From Harmonia axyridis (Eukaryota; Arthropoda; Insecta; Coleoptera; Coccinellidae), in assembly GCF_914767665.1 (NCBI RefSeq), contig NC_059502.1, positions 186,001-250,000 of the forward strand: DNA of 64,000 bases, written 5' to 3'. Within the stretch, counting starts at the first letter, position 1. Every line of letters starts with the position of its first letter. Both the position numbers and the translations under genes were made by a program. Shown piece after piece: positions 1 through 11,240 of the stretch. Below the pieces are notes generated by a model that made no database searches, had not been told where the DNA came from, and saw only the letters and a list, made by a program, of their open reading frames with translations.

Positions 1-71
1 GAGCTGCTCAAATAACTCCCGATCTCGTGTTTGTGTTCGTATTTTAATGATCCCAGGTAACGGTGCAAGAC
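1..71 (-). CDS. Partial coding exon at window edge, unknown protein
   Basis: Read on the minus strand, a pyrimidine-rich stretch ending TTTTCAG, then ATTACAG, is followed by DNA open to the window edge. From the second AG (73-72) the exon supplies GT and then 23 codons, reading LAPLPGIIKIRTQTR and ending ELFEQL. The two leading bases complete the single base left over by the donor at 16317, giving a Gly codon, so the two segments splice in phase. The first AG (80-79) would also give an open frame (ITGLAPLPG) but in another phase. The charged, non-repetitive composition looks coding and unlike the surrounding AT-rich DNA. I do not recognise the protein. Exon status is inference from splice signals and an open frame only 23 codons long. 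Confidence 0.45.
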
Positions 72-78
72 CTGTAAT

Positions 79-1623
79 CTGAAAATATAAAAGCGTCATT
101 ACATGAATTTGCAACACCTGCATCACATATACCACAACATAATGATATATTCTCTTCCTATTAGAAACAGTGGACTGTGCGGAGCCCTAAAAGGTGAAAT
201 TATATTCAATAATTCCACGTTGCTCGCCACTAATAAAGTACTTGATGTAGAAACAATTGCGACGTAATCTCAACGTTGTTTTGCGCTGGCAATTTTTTAT
301 CGTTACGAGTTGATGGCATAAGTGAGCTTGTTCGATGCAGTTTCCTAGCAGAAAATGGAGATTCATTCATCATTCATGCTTTCTATTACGAGGAGTTTTC
401 GTTGAGTAGTTAGCTCAGAGATGGAAAATACAGCGAATGCATTTTTTTTAGGAGATTTTCTATATATGTAGAGGACAACTTTTCATTGTTAGGTGAATCA
501 TCAACATTTATGAGCTTATTGGAGGTCTCTCATAGAACTAAGAAAGTCAGGAGTTTGCTGGCGATCTTGTGTTAACTGAACTTTAAAAGTCGCAAAACCT
601 AATTCTTTATGTAAAATACGGTGTTATCTTATTTAAGAAAGACCTCATTTCCAAGATTGATGAACTTCCACCAGCTTCACTATTGATGGCTGAAAAGAGG
701 CTTCAAGACGACCCAAAAGTTTTGACTGTGACTGCAACATATTCATGATATTTTTTTGGAATTTCAACAATTTTAGAGCGTTTTTGATGTTTGTATCGTT
801 CCATATTTATTAATTGCGTAGTTTATACTTGTCAAATGTAAAAATATGAAAGCTTCATAAATGACAATTTTATTGGAAAACTTTTTACTATTTAATCTTA
901 TTTAAGATGATTTTCCATTAGGCCCATTAGGGTTAAGACCCCAAACAAATCAGAGGTCTATTAAATATTTCTCACCAGCCATCCCTCATCATCATCCTTC
1001 CTCAAACATTGTATTTCTTCATTAATTAACGAGCCTAATAGTTCTAATTAAGGAGGTCGATTAGATCAGAAGAACAATCAAGTTGATTAATCGTATCCTT
1101 GGCGATTATTCTGGAACGACCACTTGAACCGGATTCGATTCGTGAACTATGGGCATAAAATAGTATAAATACGGTAATATATTAAAGGCGCTTTCGTTTA
1201 TCGCCCGAATTTATAGTATATAGACTGGAATGGAACGCAGTCCCCTTTTATTTATGCACGGGTAACACGATACTTAAGTCACGTTAGAATTTTTTCACCG
1301 GAGCTTTCTATGTTAATTTAATGATAAAATATGGCATTGTACTCACTTATATTGTATTAGATTAATCATTTCATATCTCCCAAACGAGAAACATTCCGCG
1401 GTGTAGTTGCTTGTTATCCGGCATCTTGCGTATTAAGTGTTTCGCTCGTGGAAACTATTTCTGTTCTGCAGACCTTTGCCTCTAATTATAGCCTTTTTTT
1501 TGTGGTGATATATTGCCACACAACGTCTGGTGCGGGTGTGGTCAATTTTCTTAACACAAATTAGACCGAAAAAAATTGGTCTCCAAGGCTGGCGAATAAA
1601 TGAGAGAGCGCTCAAAAGCGACT

Positions 1624-1626
<3 letters not shown>
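79..1626. other. AT-rich non-coding DNA
   Basis: No coding signal on either strand. Positions about 715-845 hold a degraded repeat that resembles 5845-5955: both contain a GAATTTCAAC block followed by a TATCGYTCC block and then CTTGTCAAATG or a close variant. Its source is unknown. Confidence 0.4.

Positions 1627-1715
<89 letters not shown>
1627..1715. repeat. (AT)n microsatellite, about 44 units
   Basis: Uninterrupted alternating A and T for 89 bases. It is self-complementary, so it can extrude as a hairpin and is prone to length change and misassembly. The true copy number in the animal may differ. Confidence 0.97.
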
Positions 1716-1717
<2 letters not shown>

Positions 1718-2499
1718 GGGTGATTTTTCAAGTTGAATCAGTCAAAATATCGAAAAGGAAACATCCTACTCTGGTTTCGAAAGGTGCAGTAGACGTATGA
1801 TTGAGCGAGCGCTCGAAAATTAATGATAGGATTTTTGAAATATGAGAAAACCTTTTTTTTATATAATGTTCCAGATTTTTTCGGATAACTTCATTTGGGA
1901 ATATTGATGATCCGGTCCAGATATTGTCGAAGAAACCCCGTAGATCTGGCAGAGGCAAAAGTGCACGTCACATAACCGACGGAATCGTGATATTGATAGA
2001 TGATGGAACGAGTCGACTAAGCGGTATATTAAATTCCCCGAAATTATGATAAATCATGTGCCTTTAATGAACCGTTTTGAGTACAACAAAAATTTTGTCG
2101 TCATGCTCGGTTCTCCCGTCGTGCATTCATAATCGGATTACCGTAGTTCCCGAACAGAATGGCTGGTTCATTTGGAAGCACTTCGTATAAATTGGGTCAG
2201 CAAGCCTCTATGGGAACTCCTCTGTTATGTTTGCTACGTCGAGCGGTGCCATTCGCGATTTCTTCTTGTCTGCTCGATACGTTATTTTTAGGATTGAACG
2301 CTGAAAGGGAGTTAGGGATATTTGGGCACAATTATGGGATGTGCTGTTATTTTTTTCACGTTAAGTAAAAAAAGTTAAGTGAAAGCTTTTGACCATTTTT
2401 TCACAGGAGTTGTATCATATGTTTCTGAAATCTCGAGTAATCGTATTATAAATAATTTAATTCTTTACCGAACTCTATATTCTTCAGAACATTTTCATT
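1716..2499. other. Unassigned non-coding DNA
   Basis: No gene or recognisable repeat. A 69-codon open frame at 2159-2368 has no motif, splice context or coding-like composition and is treated as chance. Confidence 0.4.
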
Positions 2500-3260
2500 C
2501 TTCTTTGTGAAGGATTATCCATTTAGTGGTTATGTAAGTGAAAATTGGTAATCATTTGGCTATAGCGATGAGAATAAACGGTTTGAGTGACACCTTCTTC
2601 ATTTTCAAAGGAGTACGGCAAATCACTCTACCAAACCAAATTGAATACTATACAGTGACTTGTGGATGTAATGGTCTCTCGGCAGTTACATGAGGATTTT
2701 CACTGCCTCATATGCGACAATCTTGCTTGTCTATATAGACACTGAGTGAAAAATGTGCTCAATTACTGAAGAAAGTTCGATGCGAAAAATCTCTATTCAA
2801 ACGTTGCTGTTCAAGCACCCAATCAGCATATTTCTAGGCATGATATGGTCAGTTGGCTCTACTTCTTGTGTCACTTGAGCCTTATGAAGATGGAGAAGTG
2901 AATCCACATGTGAAATACACCATAGCGTGCCGTAAGATAGGTCCAAGCGTTGTACGCGCCGAGGAATGGATGAATTTGGATCTTCTCAATCGCTTTCACT
3001 TACAGTAGCAATATTTTCGGTCAAGCCTGTATTTCGATGATATATGGGCCTTAAGACATCAGTAGCAGATCCAGTATCTTCAAATTTTTTCACTTTCTTA
3101 GCCGTTGTATCCACAGATAAACAGTTACGTCGACCATAACCAGCCTGTAATGCACGAACTTTACTACAGAATCTTTATTTTCATACTTTTTCACACGTTC
3201 AGAAGTAGATAAACTATCCATATTATTGAATCGCAAACCTTCAACTAAACAACTTCGAAT
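2500..3260 (-). pseudogene. Decayed mariner-type transposase, second family
   Basis: The minus strand carries, in shifting frames, the domain order of a mariner-like transposase. An N-terminal helix-turn-helix region comes first (about 3250-3090; YENKDSVVK, then after a frameshift GYGRRN and KKFEDTGS). A second DNA-binding half follows (SIPRRVQRLDLSYGTLW, near 2965-2915), then the linker to the catalytic fold, a decayed first catalytic motif (RTFFSN*AHFSL in place of the usual FSDEAHF), DKQDCRI and PLHPQVTV, and near 2612-2530 FENEEGV and MITNF. At least five stops and several frameshifts are visible. It is related to, but clearly distinct from, the abundant DD41D element and far older. No TIRs were found. 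It keeps the DNA-binding region that most DD41D copies here have lost. Confidence 0.8.
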
Positions 3261-4041
3261 GACATATGTCATTGGAACACGACATGGATAACCCGGTATT
3301 TTCAACCCAATAGAATTTCTGATACGTGGAATGATCTAGCCGCAGCTGGCATCAAGAGCCCCCCTGTGGGGGCATCGTCAATCATATCGCATAGAGCAGA
3401 AATAAAGCAGGTAGAAAACGTAGTAAAGTGAGTCCGAATGTCCATCAACCCCCGTAACGCTCAACGCTAATTGAGCGTGCATGACTTGCGTGCGCTCAGC
3501 ATGTGCCATGCCAGTCTCACAAACGAAGCATTAGAGCGGTCGCTAATGCACTGTCCGCTCTCCTGTAATCGTAACCTCTTTAGAGCCGCCGAGAAAAATG
3601 GAAACAGTGGCGTGGAAAAAAGCCCGGTCCATTAGCTGACCTACAACGGGCTGCTGGAAGGAAGTGGGACAATGATTGGCTGTCGTCTGGAAATATCGAG
3701 TGTTGGGAGAAGGAGTTTTGGAGGTTGGGGATACTCGGATTTGAATATCTTGGCTCGTTGAGTTTTTTCAAGGGTTGCTGTCCTTTCACTTTGCCCAATG
3801 GCATGAAATTTGGCTGTTGCAACTGAGAAAATATTGCCTCTATATTGGTAGAGTTTATTAGGAAATTCACTTCAGTACTTTTGGAATTAAAAAGTATCAA
3901 TAAAATCGATTTTCATATTCTAATGAATTATAAAAATTAAACACATCAAGAATATTGAATTATACACACAGGTTGTTCCTTTGAAGATATAAATGACACA
4001 TTTCTCGGATCATTTTGAAAAAATTAATAAAAATTTCCCGC
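3261..4041. other. Unassigned DNA with GC-richer island
   Basis: Positions 3340-3650 are more GC-rich, with short palindromic runs such as CCCCCCTGTGGGGG. A 106-codon minus-strand frame at 3580-3900 shows no motif and is considered chance. No gene is recognised. Confidence 0.4.
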
Positions 4042-4556
4042 AAACGCTTTGTTTTTAAGATACAGGGTGTTAAAATCAGATTTATGTTCAAGTTTTCTTC
4101 TCATAGCACCTTCCGTTCAAAAGATATTCAACTCAAATTTGACATAGATCATTCAATTTGAAGTTTTCTTCATATGATATGCTCATTTTGAATGGAAATC
4201 TACAGGGTGATATTTTTTGATATTTTTAGTGGCCTTTTTTTCATCCAGACCTTTTTTTTATGGATGACTGATAGTTTAGACAACTGTGAAAGAAACTGTG
4301 GTCCAGTACTACACTTTTTGGTTTCTTGTAATTTTGTAGTATCTATTACTGATTTCGATAAAAAAAATTGAAATAATTATCTATTAGTCCTCAAGAAAAT
4401 GGAAATTATTATGAAGATCCAGTAAGTTAGCTCTGAGCAGTGATGAATGAATGAATTATAAGTTTTGGTACTTATTTACCCATTCTGTAGCGAAGATTAA
4501 TGAAGGTTCAGTAAACAGGTTTAAAACACCCTGTATCTCGAAAACAAAGCGTTGAC
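4042..4556. repeat. Inverted-repeat element with TACAGGGTG motifs
   Basis: Arms of about 32 bp face each other at 4042-4073 and 4524-4556, each holding CAAAGCG-type sequence next to GAKATACAGGGTGTT. About 450 bp lies between. A second TACAGGGTG follows at about 4202. Positions 4088-4215 match 21100-21232 in the opposite orientation (for example CATAGCACCTTCCG against a diverged CTATGAG copy), so the interior is itself dispersed. There is no coding capacity. It is probably non-autonomous; the mobilising enzyme is unknown. Confidence 0.65.
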
Positions 4557-4639
4557 TGGCCCATATTTATGGGACCTTTTTATTCTAAAATTCTCCAAAG
4601 AATCTCCCATTTTCCTTTATTCCTACTCTTAAGGAACTA

Positions 4640-4860
4640 GGGATTCACGGCTTGGCTTGATATTCAAGCTAATTGACTTGATATTTAAGCTGTTGGGTTT
4701 GAGCTCGACATGAAATCAACTCAAGTTCAAGTCAAGTAGTAGTTTTTCGATTTTTAGTCAAGTACTCAATAAATAAATACTTGACTTGATATTGAAAAAC
4801 TACTACTTGACTTGAACTTGAGTTGATATCAAGTTAAGCTCAAGCCAAGCTGTGAATCCC
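4640..4860. mobile_element. 221-bp TA-flanked MITE (CTTGACTTGA family)
   Basis: The two ends are inverted copies: GGGATTCACGGCTTGGCTTGA at the left and the complement of GGGATTCACAGCTTGGCTTGA at the right, one mismatch in 21, each flanked by TA (4638-4639 and 4861-4862). The interior is also largely self-complementary around a run of ACTTGACTTGA and CAAGTCAAGT units, so the whole element can fold back. It is non-coding. TA duplication and TIRs point to mobilisation by a mariner/Tc1-type transposase. A related partial copy lies at 38598-38722. Confidence 0.85.
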
Positions 4861-4862
4861 TA

Positions 4863-6187
4863 TTAGGAACATGCTGTATAAGGCTACTTCCGCAAGGCCA
4901 TCCTGTGGAATTGATTCTTGTTCTGTCATGCTTTAGAAATGTTCACCATGCACACAAAATGATTCTCCTTATGAATTAATATCTTCCCGGAGCCAAAAAA
5001 CACCAAACACCCCCCTCGAAATGATCACCAATCCGGTTCCAGCAATAAGAATCCGGGTAAATCGTCTCTTCGACAACGGCGTTAAAACTTTGGCAAGAAG
5101 CGTATCTCTCCGCGTTATATCTCAGTTATTCAGAAACTTTTCATCTTGAAACGTTCCATTGGGGAAAATTCCCCCGTTTCATGATGGGCCCTGAATGAAA
5201 TTTCATGCGTTTACGGCAATTATTTATTGCTATCTTCTTGCTTTTCGGCACGGTTGCCTGCTCCTCCCGGAAACCCAGGAATTGTAATACTGCGAAAATA
5301 TGGTAAAATTATTCGACAGCGTTCTAACCAGGACCGGAGATCTCTTTTCTTTGGACGGAGCTGGGAGTTGGTGAAGGCGATTTTTTGTTCTCATTTTCTG
5401 ATTATTGTTTCGTCGATCTCGGCAACGATTATTATTTTATGGGTGGTTTCATGGATTTGAAAACATTTCGAATAAGTACCAAGTTTATAGAGGTTTCACT
5501 TTCATACAAAAAAAGGGCTAGCTACCTCTTTATAGAAATAATACGACCAGGGAAACCTTTCTTGCGTTGTTTGTGTGTCAGAGAGAGCAGTCTTGTTGAA
5601 AATGAATATCTTTCAATTCCGATCATAAAAATCATTAATCATAGTCTAAATCCTAAGATCGGGATAAATTGACAAATTAGGGTTTTCGTAAACACTGCGA
5701 GCTATAGCAGTAATATTCTCAATCGTTCATGACCCACGCACACGGTTTCGTTTTTTCACATCACTAACTTGTTCCAATACCTCAAATTTTTCTATTTTTG
5801 CCAAGAGGGTCTTCACGACGAATCAGAATTGCTTTAGTTTTGTGAACAGTGACTGCGAAACTTTCACCATTTTGTGGAGAATTTCAACGATATCAATGCG
5901 TTATTGAAGTGTGTATCGCTCCGTTTTTCCCAAATGTCAAGATATGACACTCCAACAGTGAATGTTGCCCATATAACGGTCGATACCAAAAAACCTCTTT
6001 TTGGAGAACCTTTCAAGTTCATTTTTTTAACCATGGAAAGATTTCAGTCCGGTAAACAGTATTTATTCTTTTTTCATGGAATTCTTTTTGAAACCGTCTT
6101 TTATTCATGAGACATGTTGTACCAAAATAGATTAAGTCTTCTGTGCGGAAATTTTGAAATCGACTACCAAAATATTCAGAATACTAA
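4863..6187. other. Unassigned non-coding DNA
   Basis: No gene is recognised. Open frames at 5227-5460, 5385-5672 and 5874-6110 have no motif. A degraded repeat at about 5845-5955 resembles 715-845. Confidence 0.4.
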
Positions 6188-6189
6188 TA

Positions 6190-6798
6190 TAGGGTGTTTT
6201 TTTCGAGGTATATAACTTTCAGTTGGCATTACTGTTCAAGATGGCTACCGATTGAACAGCTGTTAAGTGATTTATTCTCAGTTTGGTTTGGCAATTTATC
6301 ATGAATAGACACTACGTCCATTTTATTTGTCCATGATGTCCAGGGGCTGTGGTTTCAATAAGACGGCGCAACATGTCGCACAGCTCGTGCCACAATCGAT
6401 TTATTGAAAGACACGTTTGGTGACTGCCTTATTTCACGTTTTGGACCTGTGAATTGGCCTCCAAGATCTTGTGATTTAACACCGCTAGACTACATTCTGT
6501 GGGGCTATGTAAAGTCATTGGTCTATGCGGCTAAGCCACAAACCCTTGACTATTTGGAAGACAACATTCGCCGTGTTATTGCCGATATAAGGCCACAAAT
6601 GTTGGAAAAAGTCATCGAAAATTGGACGTCCAGATTGGACTACATCCGAGCCAGCCGTGGCGGTCATATGCCAGAAATCATATTTAAACTATAATGCCAC
6701 AAGATTATCTTGCGGATAAATAAAATTCATGTCAATCGAAAAATCCTTCGTTGTTTTATTGCAATTTAAAATTCTGTAGCACTAAAAAAAACACCCTT
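6190..6798 (+). mobile_element. DD41D mariner-like element, copy 1, internally deleted
   Basis: Flanked by TA at 6188-6189 and 6799-6800. The left end begins TAGGGTGTTTTTTTCGAGG and the right end is the complement of AAGGGTGTTTTTTTT-type sequence. The element is 609 bp. Two internal deletions are visible. The start codon region (ATGAATAGAC, 6301) joins directly to ACTACGTCCATTTTATTT, and that joins to CCATGATGTCCAGG, so the first catalytic motif is gone. The remaining frame at 6404-6694 (96 codons) begins after the second catalytic motif, keeps the third (TPLDYILW) and runs to the normal end, RGGHMPEIIFKL. It cannot encode an active enzyme but keeps both ends, so it could be moved in trans. 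Confidence 0.93.
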
Positions 6799-6800
6799 TA

Positions 6801-7410
6801 CTAATAATCGAATCTAAATCATATCATGTAGGGTTGAATATGGTCAAAACCCTTTCCTGAGTAGCTCTTCTCCACCTACTAAATACCCATACAACTAGCA
6901 ATTCGCCCTCGATTCATCATAAACTTGGATAGAGGCCAAGTGATCTCATTGAATAGGAAATCGGCCCAATCGAAAATAGAGAAGCGTACTTAACGCAAAA
7001 TGCAAACAACGACCACGATCGCTTTGTCGAGGCATTAACCGATGCTAATTTGAGCAAAACGAACCGCTTTATACATTGTCGGTGGTCCAGAATACACAGA
7101 TATCCACAGGATTTCGATGGAATTCGAACCCGCAGAATAGTTTTCGATGTAACGTGAACCCATCTGTGATATCACACTTTACTGACAGTTCGTTCTATTG
7201 TTGGACCAATGGAGGTTATCTAAGTGCCGGACTATCCTACAATGTCTGAGTTGGCTAGGCTACAATACAAGTTTTAGCTTCGTTCATTGTGAGGTGACAG
7301 TTTTATCAAGTTATCGAAGGTTTTATACTGAATTGAAATGTTGAAACTGTTGTCAGCTTCTTGATGTTGATGAAATTTATTCATTATGTTTCTTGTGGAT
7401 TAATCACATA
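6801..7410. other. Unassigned non-coding DNA
   Basis: No coding signal. A tRNA B-box-like word on the minus strand near 7119-7131 lacks an A box or cloverleaf, so no tRNA is called. Confidence 0.4.
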
Positions 7411-7535
7411 CAGGGTTTTCCATCAAGAGTTTGCATTTTGATAAGCCCGCTAAGTGGACAACTTTTGACATTTTACAAGTGAAACAACGCATGGAAATTG
7501 TTAATATTCAGTTCAAAAATGGTAAAGATTTGGAA
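7411..7535 (+). mobile_element. 5' fragment of second mariner-type family
   Basis: Begins ACAGGGTTTTCCATCAAGAG, resembling the start at 37494, followed by AAGCCCGCTAAGTGGACAAC, which matches 29119-29150. It then reads into an N-terminal transposase-like stretch (VKQRMEIVNIQFKNGK). The element is lost after about 7535. Only the 5' end and some 20 codons remain. Confidence 0.6.
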
Positions 7536-8285
7536 ATTTCAATACGTACGAAATCTCATCCAAATTTTAGCGGAATAATTCCACGATAAATTGTAAATTT
7601 GAGTGGCATCAATGAATATCATTCGTTGACAAAGCGTTAAAACCCTGTCAATCCGCACAATGAATTCCCCAATAACACTAATGAGCAGAACCTGGCGATG
7701 AATAGAGGAACCATTATCGTTACAGGTACCCCCCAATTCTGAATCTCAACCCCCTGGCGAGTTCAGGACAATTACAAAGATTTGTATTCGTTATCAAAGA
7801 ACCGCCAGAATCGCGTGGGGATGAAAGAATGGGGTGGATTCAGCGTGGAAACGTTGGGGTTTCACCCTAATGGGTGGACAAACCCATGCTTTCAACGGGC
7901 TTGCTCTCCACATATTTTATTGGGCGATAAGAACGCCATCGTGATTAATGGTACAAGTACCGGTTCTAACATGGCTGCTGTTTCTATCCGGTATAACACG
8001 ATTAAGGGAAGGGTAGTCTTGCTCTATTAAAAATTTAAAGGCAATTCAAGCCCTTGGAGCATCTGTTCAAGAGAAACCTCCTACAAATTCAATGTTGATC
8101 GTTTGTTACAGGGAGGGGGAGGATGCTTTGGGTAGCTACCCCTGGGAGTGGACATTAGGAATCAATTTGATGGAAAATGTCAATTCGATTCCAGTGAAAT
8201 CGAGAGAGGCGAAAATAATAGGGAAATGTGAAAAAATTCCTGAGAAGTAATGAAGTAGATTCAGAAATTGGGTTCGGGGATTTTT
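7536..8285. other. Unassigned non-coding DNA
   Basis: Somewhat GC-richer at 7720-7990, with an 82-codon plus-strand frame (7782-8030) that matches nothing I know and has no splice context. No gene is called. Confidence 0.35.
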
Positions 8286-8525
8286 TCCCAAATATAACGT
8301 CAAAACTGTCTAACATGCATAGAAGCATATTCAAATCAGATTTCAGTTTGACACGTAATAAATGTAGTGGAAATATCACAATTCAAACAAAGAGAAACCT
8401 AATAATAATTAGGTTTCTCTTTGTTTGAATTGTGATATTTCCACTACATTTATTACGTGTCAAACTGAAATCTGATTTGAATATGCTTCTATGCATGTTA
8501 GACAGTTTTGACGTTATATTTGGGA
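8286..8525. repeat. Perfect 240-bp palindrome, 118-bp arms, 4-nt loop
   Basis: The left arm (8286-8403) and right arm (8408-8525) are exact reverse complements over 118 bases around a four-base spacer, AATA. I compared them base by base and found no mismatch. The arms are ordinary AT-rich sequence (for example CCCAAATATAACGTC at the outside and GAGAAACCTAAT at the inside). No terminal repeats, target duplication or coding frame marks it as a known element. Identity this high means either a very recent event or an artefact. Open frames overlapping it are by-products. Confidence 0.95.
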
Positions 8526-10649
8526 GTGATCACTCATGCCAGAGGTGTAGATTTCCTTAGAGAAGCCTTTTGAAATATGTTGAGGAGCCTGAAGGAACGG
8601 TAAAGTTAATTGGAAAAGGAACAAGTGTTCTTATTTAATTGAAAAAAATGGAACATACACTTGAAAGTTATTACTTACACTCAATACCTCTCTTATTGTA
8701 TTGACTCATTCTTTACTATGGATAATCTTATGAATTACAATTATTTCGCGTCACAGTTGTTGAAAAAGATTCTTGTAGTGAAAAAATTGTAATTCAAAGA
8801 ATTCAAAAAATAACACATCCCTTTTTTCGATAATTTTTTACATCGGAAGAATTGAAAATCTTTGAGACTGTTCTTATCAAATTTGGTTGTGTACTTATGG
8901 TATCAAAATTAATTGAGCAAATCCTGTTGACAGATAGCTTAACCCTTCATTACATACCGCTTATTTGAACACATGTCACAACCGACAAAAAATCCCCGAT
9001 CCCAATCCAAAATCCCATATCGTCCAGATAATAAAAATCAAAACTGAATCATCCCCAATTCGCAGGACAATAAGCACGTCCTCGATTTTTCCAGTACCGG
9101 CCTAAAGCCGTGGATTAAACGCAAGTGAATTGCGTATTTGCCCCAACAATGAACTCTCCATCCCTTGCTGACAGAGGGGGTCTGGTCCCCGCATATCGAA
9201 TATAAATGTCACAACAAATACAGATTGCGAACGTTTGTCGTGAATGTCACATGATTATTACCTGCCAATGTCAGGGGACAATTGCCCAAGTAGGACGGCA
9301 TTGTGCTAACGCAATCTGTGGACAATGAGGCTCAGTTGGAGCCCCATGGTTTCTACATCTGTTGAAATGGGACACCACCGTCCTTGCAACGTCGATTGAA
9401 ATAGGTCTTTGGGAATTTATCGGATTCGGATCTCTGCGCTATGTGCGCTTTGGGAACGCTATTTGAGATACAGGACAAAGAGGACAAGTCACGTTTACTG
9501 ATAAGATTATTTTGGGGGTTCTTGATTGCGCATATGGCGGTCCCGGTTTATTATTTCCTTTGGAACCTTTCCAGGAACAAAATTTAAACCCCTCTTTTAT
9601 CAACGTTTGGAATTATTTATATCGCACTATCAAATTTTTTACTAAGGCTAGATATTTCCGGAACAATTCAATGGATTTTGGTTCTTCATAACTACAAATG
9701 CATTCTAGACGGGATTTCTATTCAGTTTCATCGTGAGTCAGATTTAAAATCACATCATTTTGTGAGCTTTGTTTTGTTTCACCCTTCCAGCGATCTTATA
9801 GACCTAGACCTAGAGACTTGTAATTTTCAGGTTAGACAAGTTCGTGTGGCACTTTTGAGATCTAAATGCACTATTTAAGTTTGTTATAAACCAATTTTGC
9901 TTAACGGTTCCGTAGTTTTTGTTTTCCCAATAACAATACCTCTAAATGATTGAGTCCTGTGAAATTTCACTCGGATGACATTTAAATGATGTTTGTTTTA
10001 TTGACGTTCAATTTCGAAACCACAAAATAGATATAAACCCTTTATTAAAAATGGTTTGAATTTTTGCACAACTTCGAATATTCGACCTGAATACTTTTAA
10101 AACAGATTTATTTTCATTAAAAAAAAAACCTTATTATCGATTATAAAATATTCGAAAAATTTTTCAATGGGATTCCGAAATAAAATATCGGCATGTACAT
10201 ATAACCAGCTACGTCTACAAACATCGAATCCTCTCTAATTGGATTTAATTTTTGTTCGTCCGGTTCATTATTCACCATTTGCCCTGAACAAAATTGTCGG
10301 TTGAATCGATAATGCAGTGCTACAAATTCCAGTATCCACGATGAAAACATTAATTTTGAAATGGGTACTATAACACACGCGGTTGATTAATTCTCACTTT
10401 GCTCTATTTCGCTGCTTTACAAAACAGCACTGTAGTTAATATGTGACTGACTATAAATACCAATTAGAACGAAGGTATATGTCCGTATTTATCGTAATTC
10501 CATGGAAATTGTTTGTGTGCCAAACAGAGGGAATAACACTGCATGTCACCAAGGTTTCTGTCGTTCTGACAACGCAGATATGAATTTCCGAGTGGGTATT
10601 ATTGGTTTATATCACACCTTAATAACTTCATTTGAGGTATAGGCTAGCC
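8526..10649. other. Unassigned non-coding DNA
   Basis: Long AT-rich interval with a more GC-rich stretch at about 8990-9480. Open frames such as 9678-9878 and 10141-10350 are short and without motifs. I see no element ends or genes. Confidence 0.4.
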
Positions 10650-11240
10650 GTCAATGACTTTTGGATGATTCTTCAACAAATTGGATTTTCTCTAAAGCAA
10701 TTTGAAAAGAAAAGACTTTGGTCCCAAACTTTTTAAGTTATAATATTCATGGAAACATCATCTTCAGTGATGAGGCCTATTTTCAACTCGGAGGTGTTAA
10801 TGAACAGAATTGTCGCATTTAGGCTAGGAAAATCCAAGAATGTTGAAAAGTTTCTCTATATTCACAAGTCATTGATTGGTGCGGTGTTTAGGCTGGTGAT
10901 GTGATTACTTGGACCTTACTTATTGGAAAATGAGGCTGGAGTCACTGTTTCGGTGAATTGATTGCTCTATTCAGCTCTGATTAATAATTTTTTATGATCG
11001 GAATTGGAAGATATCAATGTGGACGACGTTTATTTTCACCAAGACGGTGCTACGTGCTACACAAGCAACGAAACAATTAAAATTTTGCAAGAAAAATGTC
11101 CAAAATCGATTCGAGACCTAGAGATAGAATTCGTCATCGAGAACATGAAAAAGATATGGTGCCATAGTTATGACGGCCATTTGGCTGATATCGTTTTCCA
11201 TCTTTCCTCTTTTAATGATAAAAGCATTCGTTGATTTGTC
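10650..11240 (+). pseudogene. Decayed mariner-type transposase, second family
   Basis: Recognisable parts in order: IIFSDEAYFQLGGVNEQNCR (first catalytic Asp, near 10760-10820), a decayed WCGV*AGDVI segment, then ELEDINVDDVYFHQDGATCY at 11001-11060 with the second catalytic Asp, and at the 3' end GHLADIVFH (11170-11205), equivalent to the RGGHMPEIIF end of the abundant family. The third catalytic Asp region is missing. Several stops are present. TIRs were not found. It belongs with 2500-3260 rather than with the young DD41D copies. Confidence 0.8.

Noticed and set aside
1627..1715. Regulatory hairpin interpretation of the AT run
   Set aside because: A plain dinucleotide microsatellite explains it fully.
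3580..3900. 106-codon minus-strand open frame
   Set aside because: No motif, no splice context, and residues typical of random translation of a GC-richer stretch.
7110..7200. tRNA B-box-like word GGTTCGAATTCC on the minus strand
   Set aside because: No A box at the right distance and no acceptor stem or cloverleaf can be formed.
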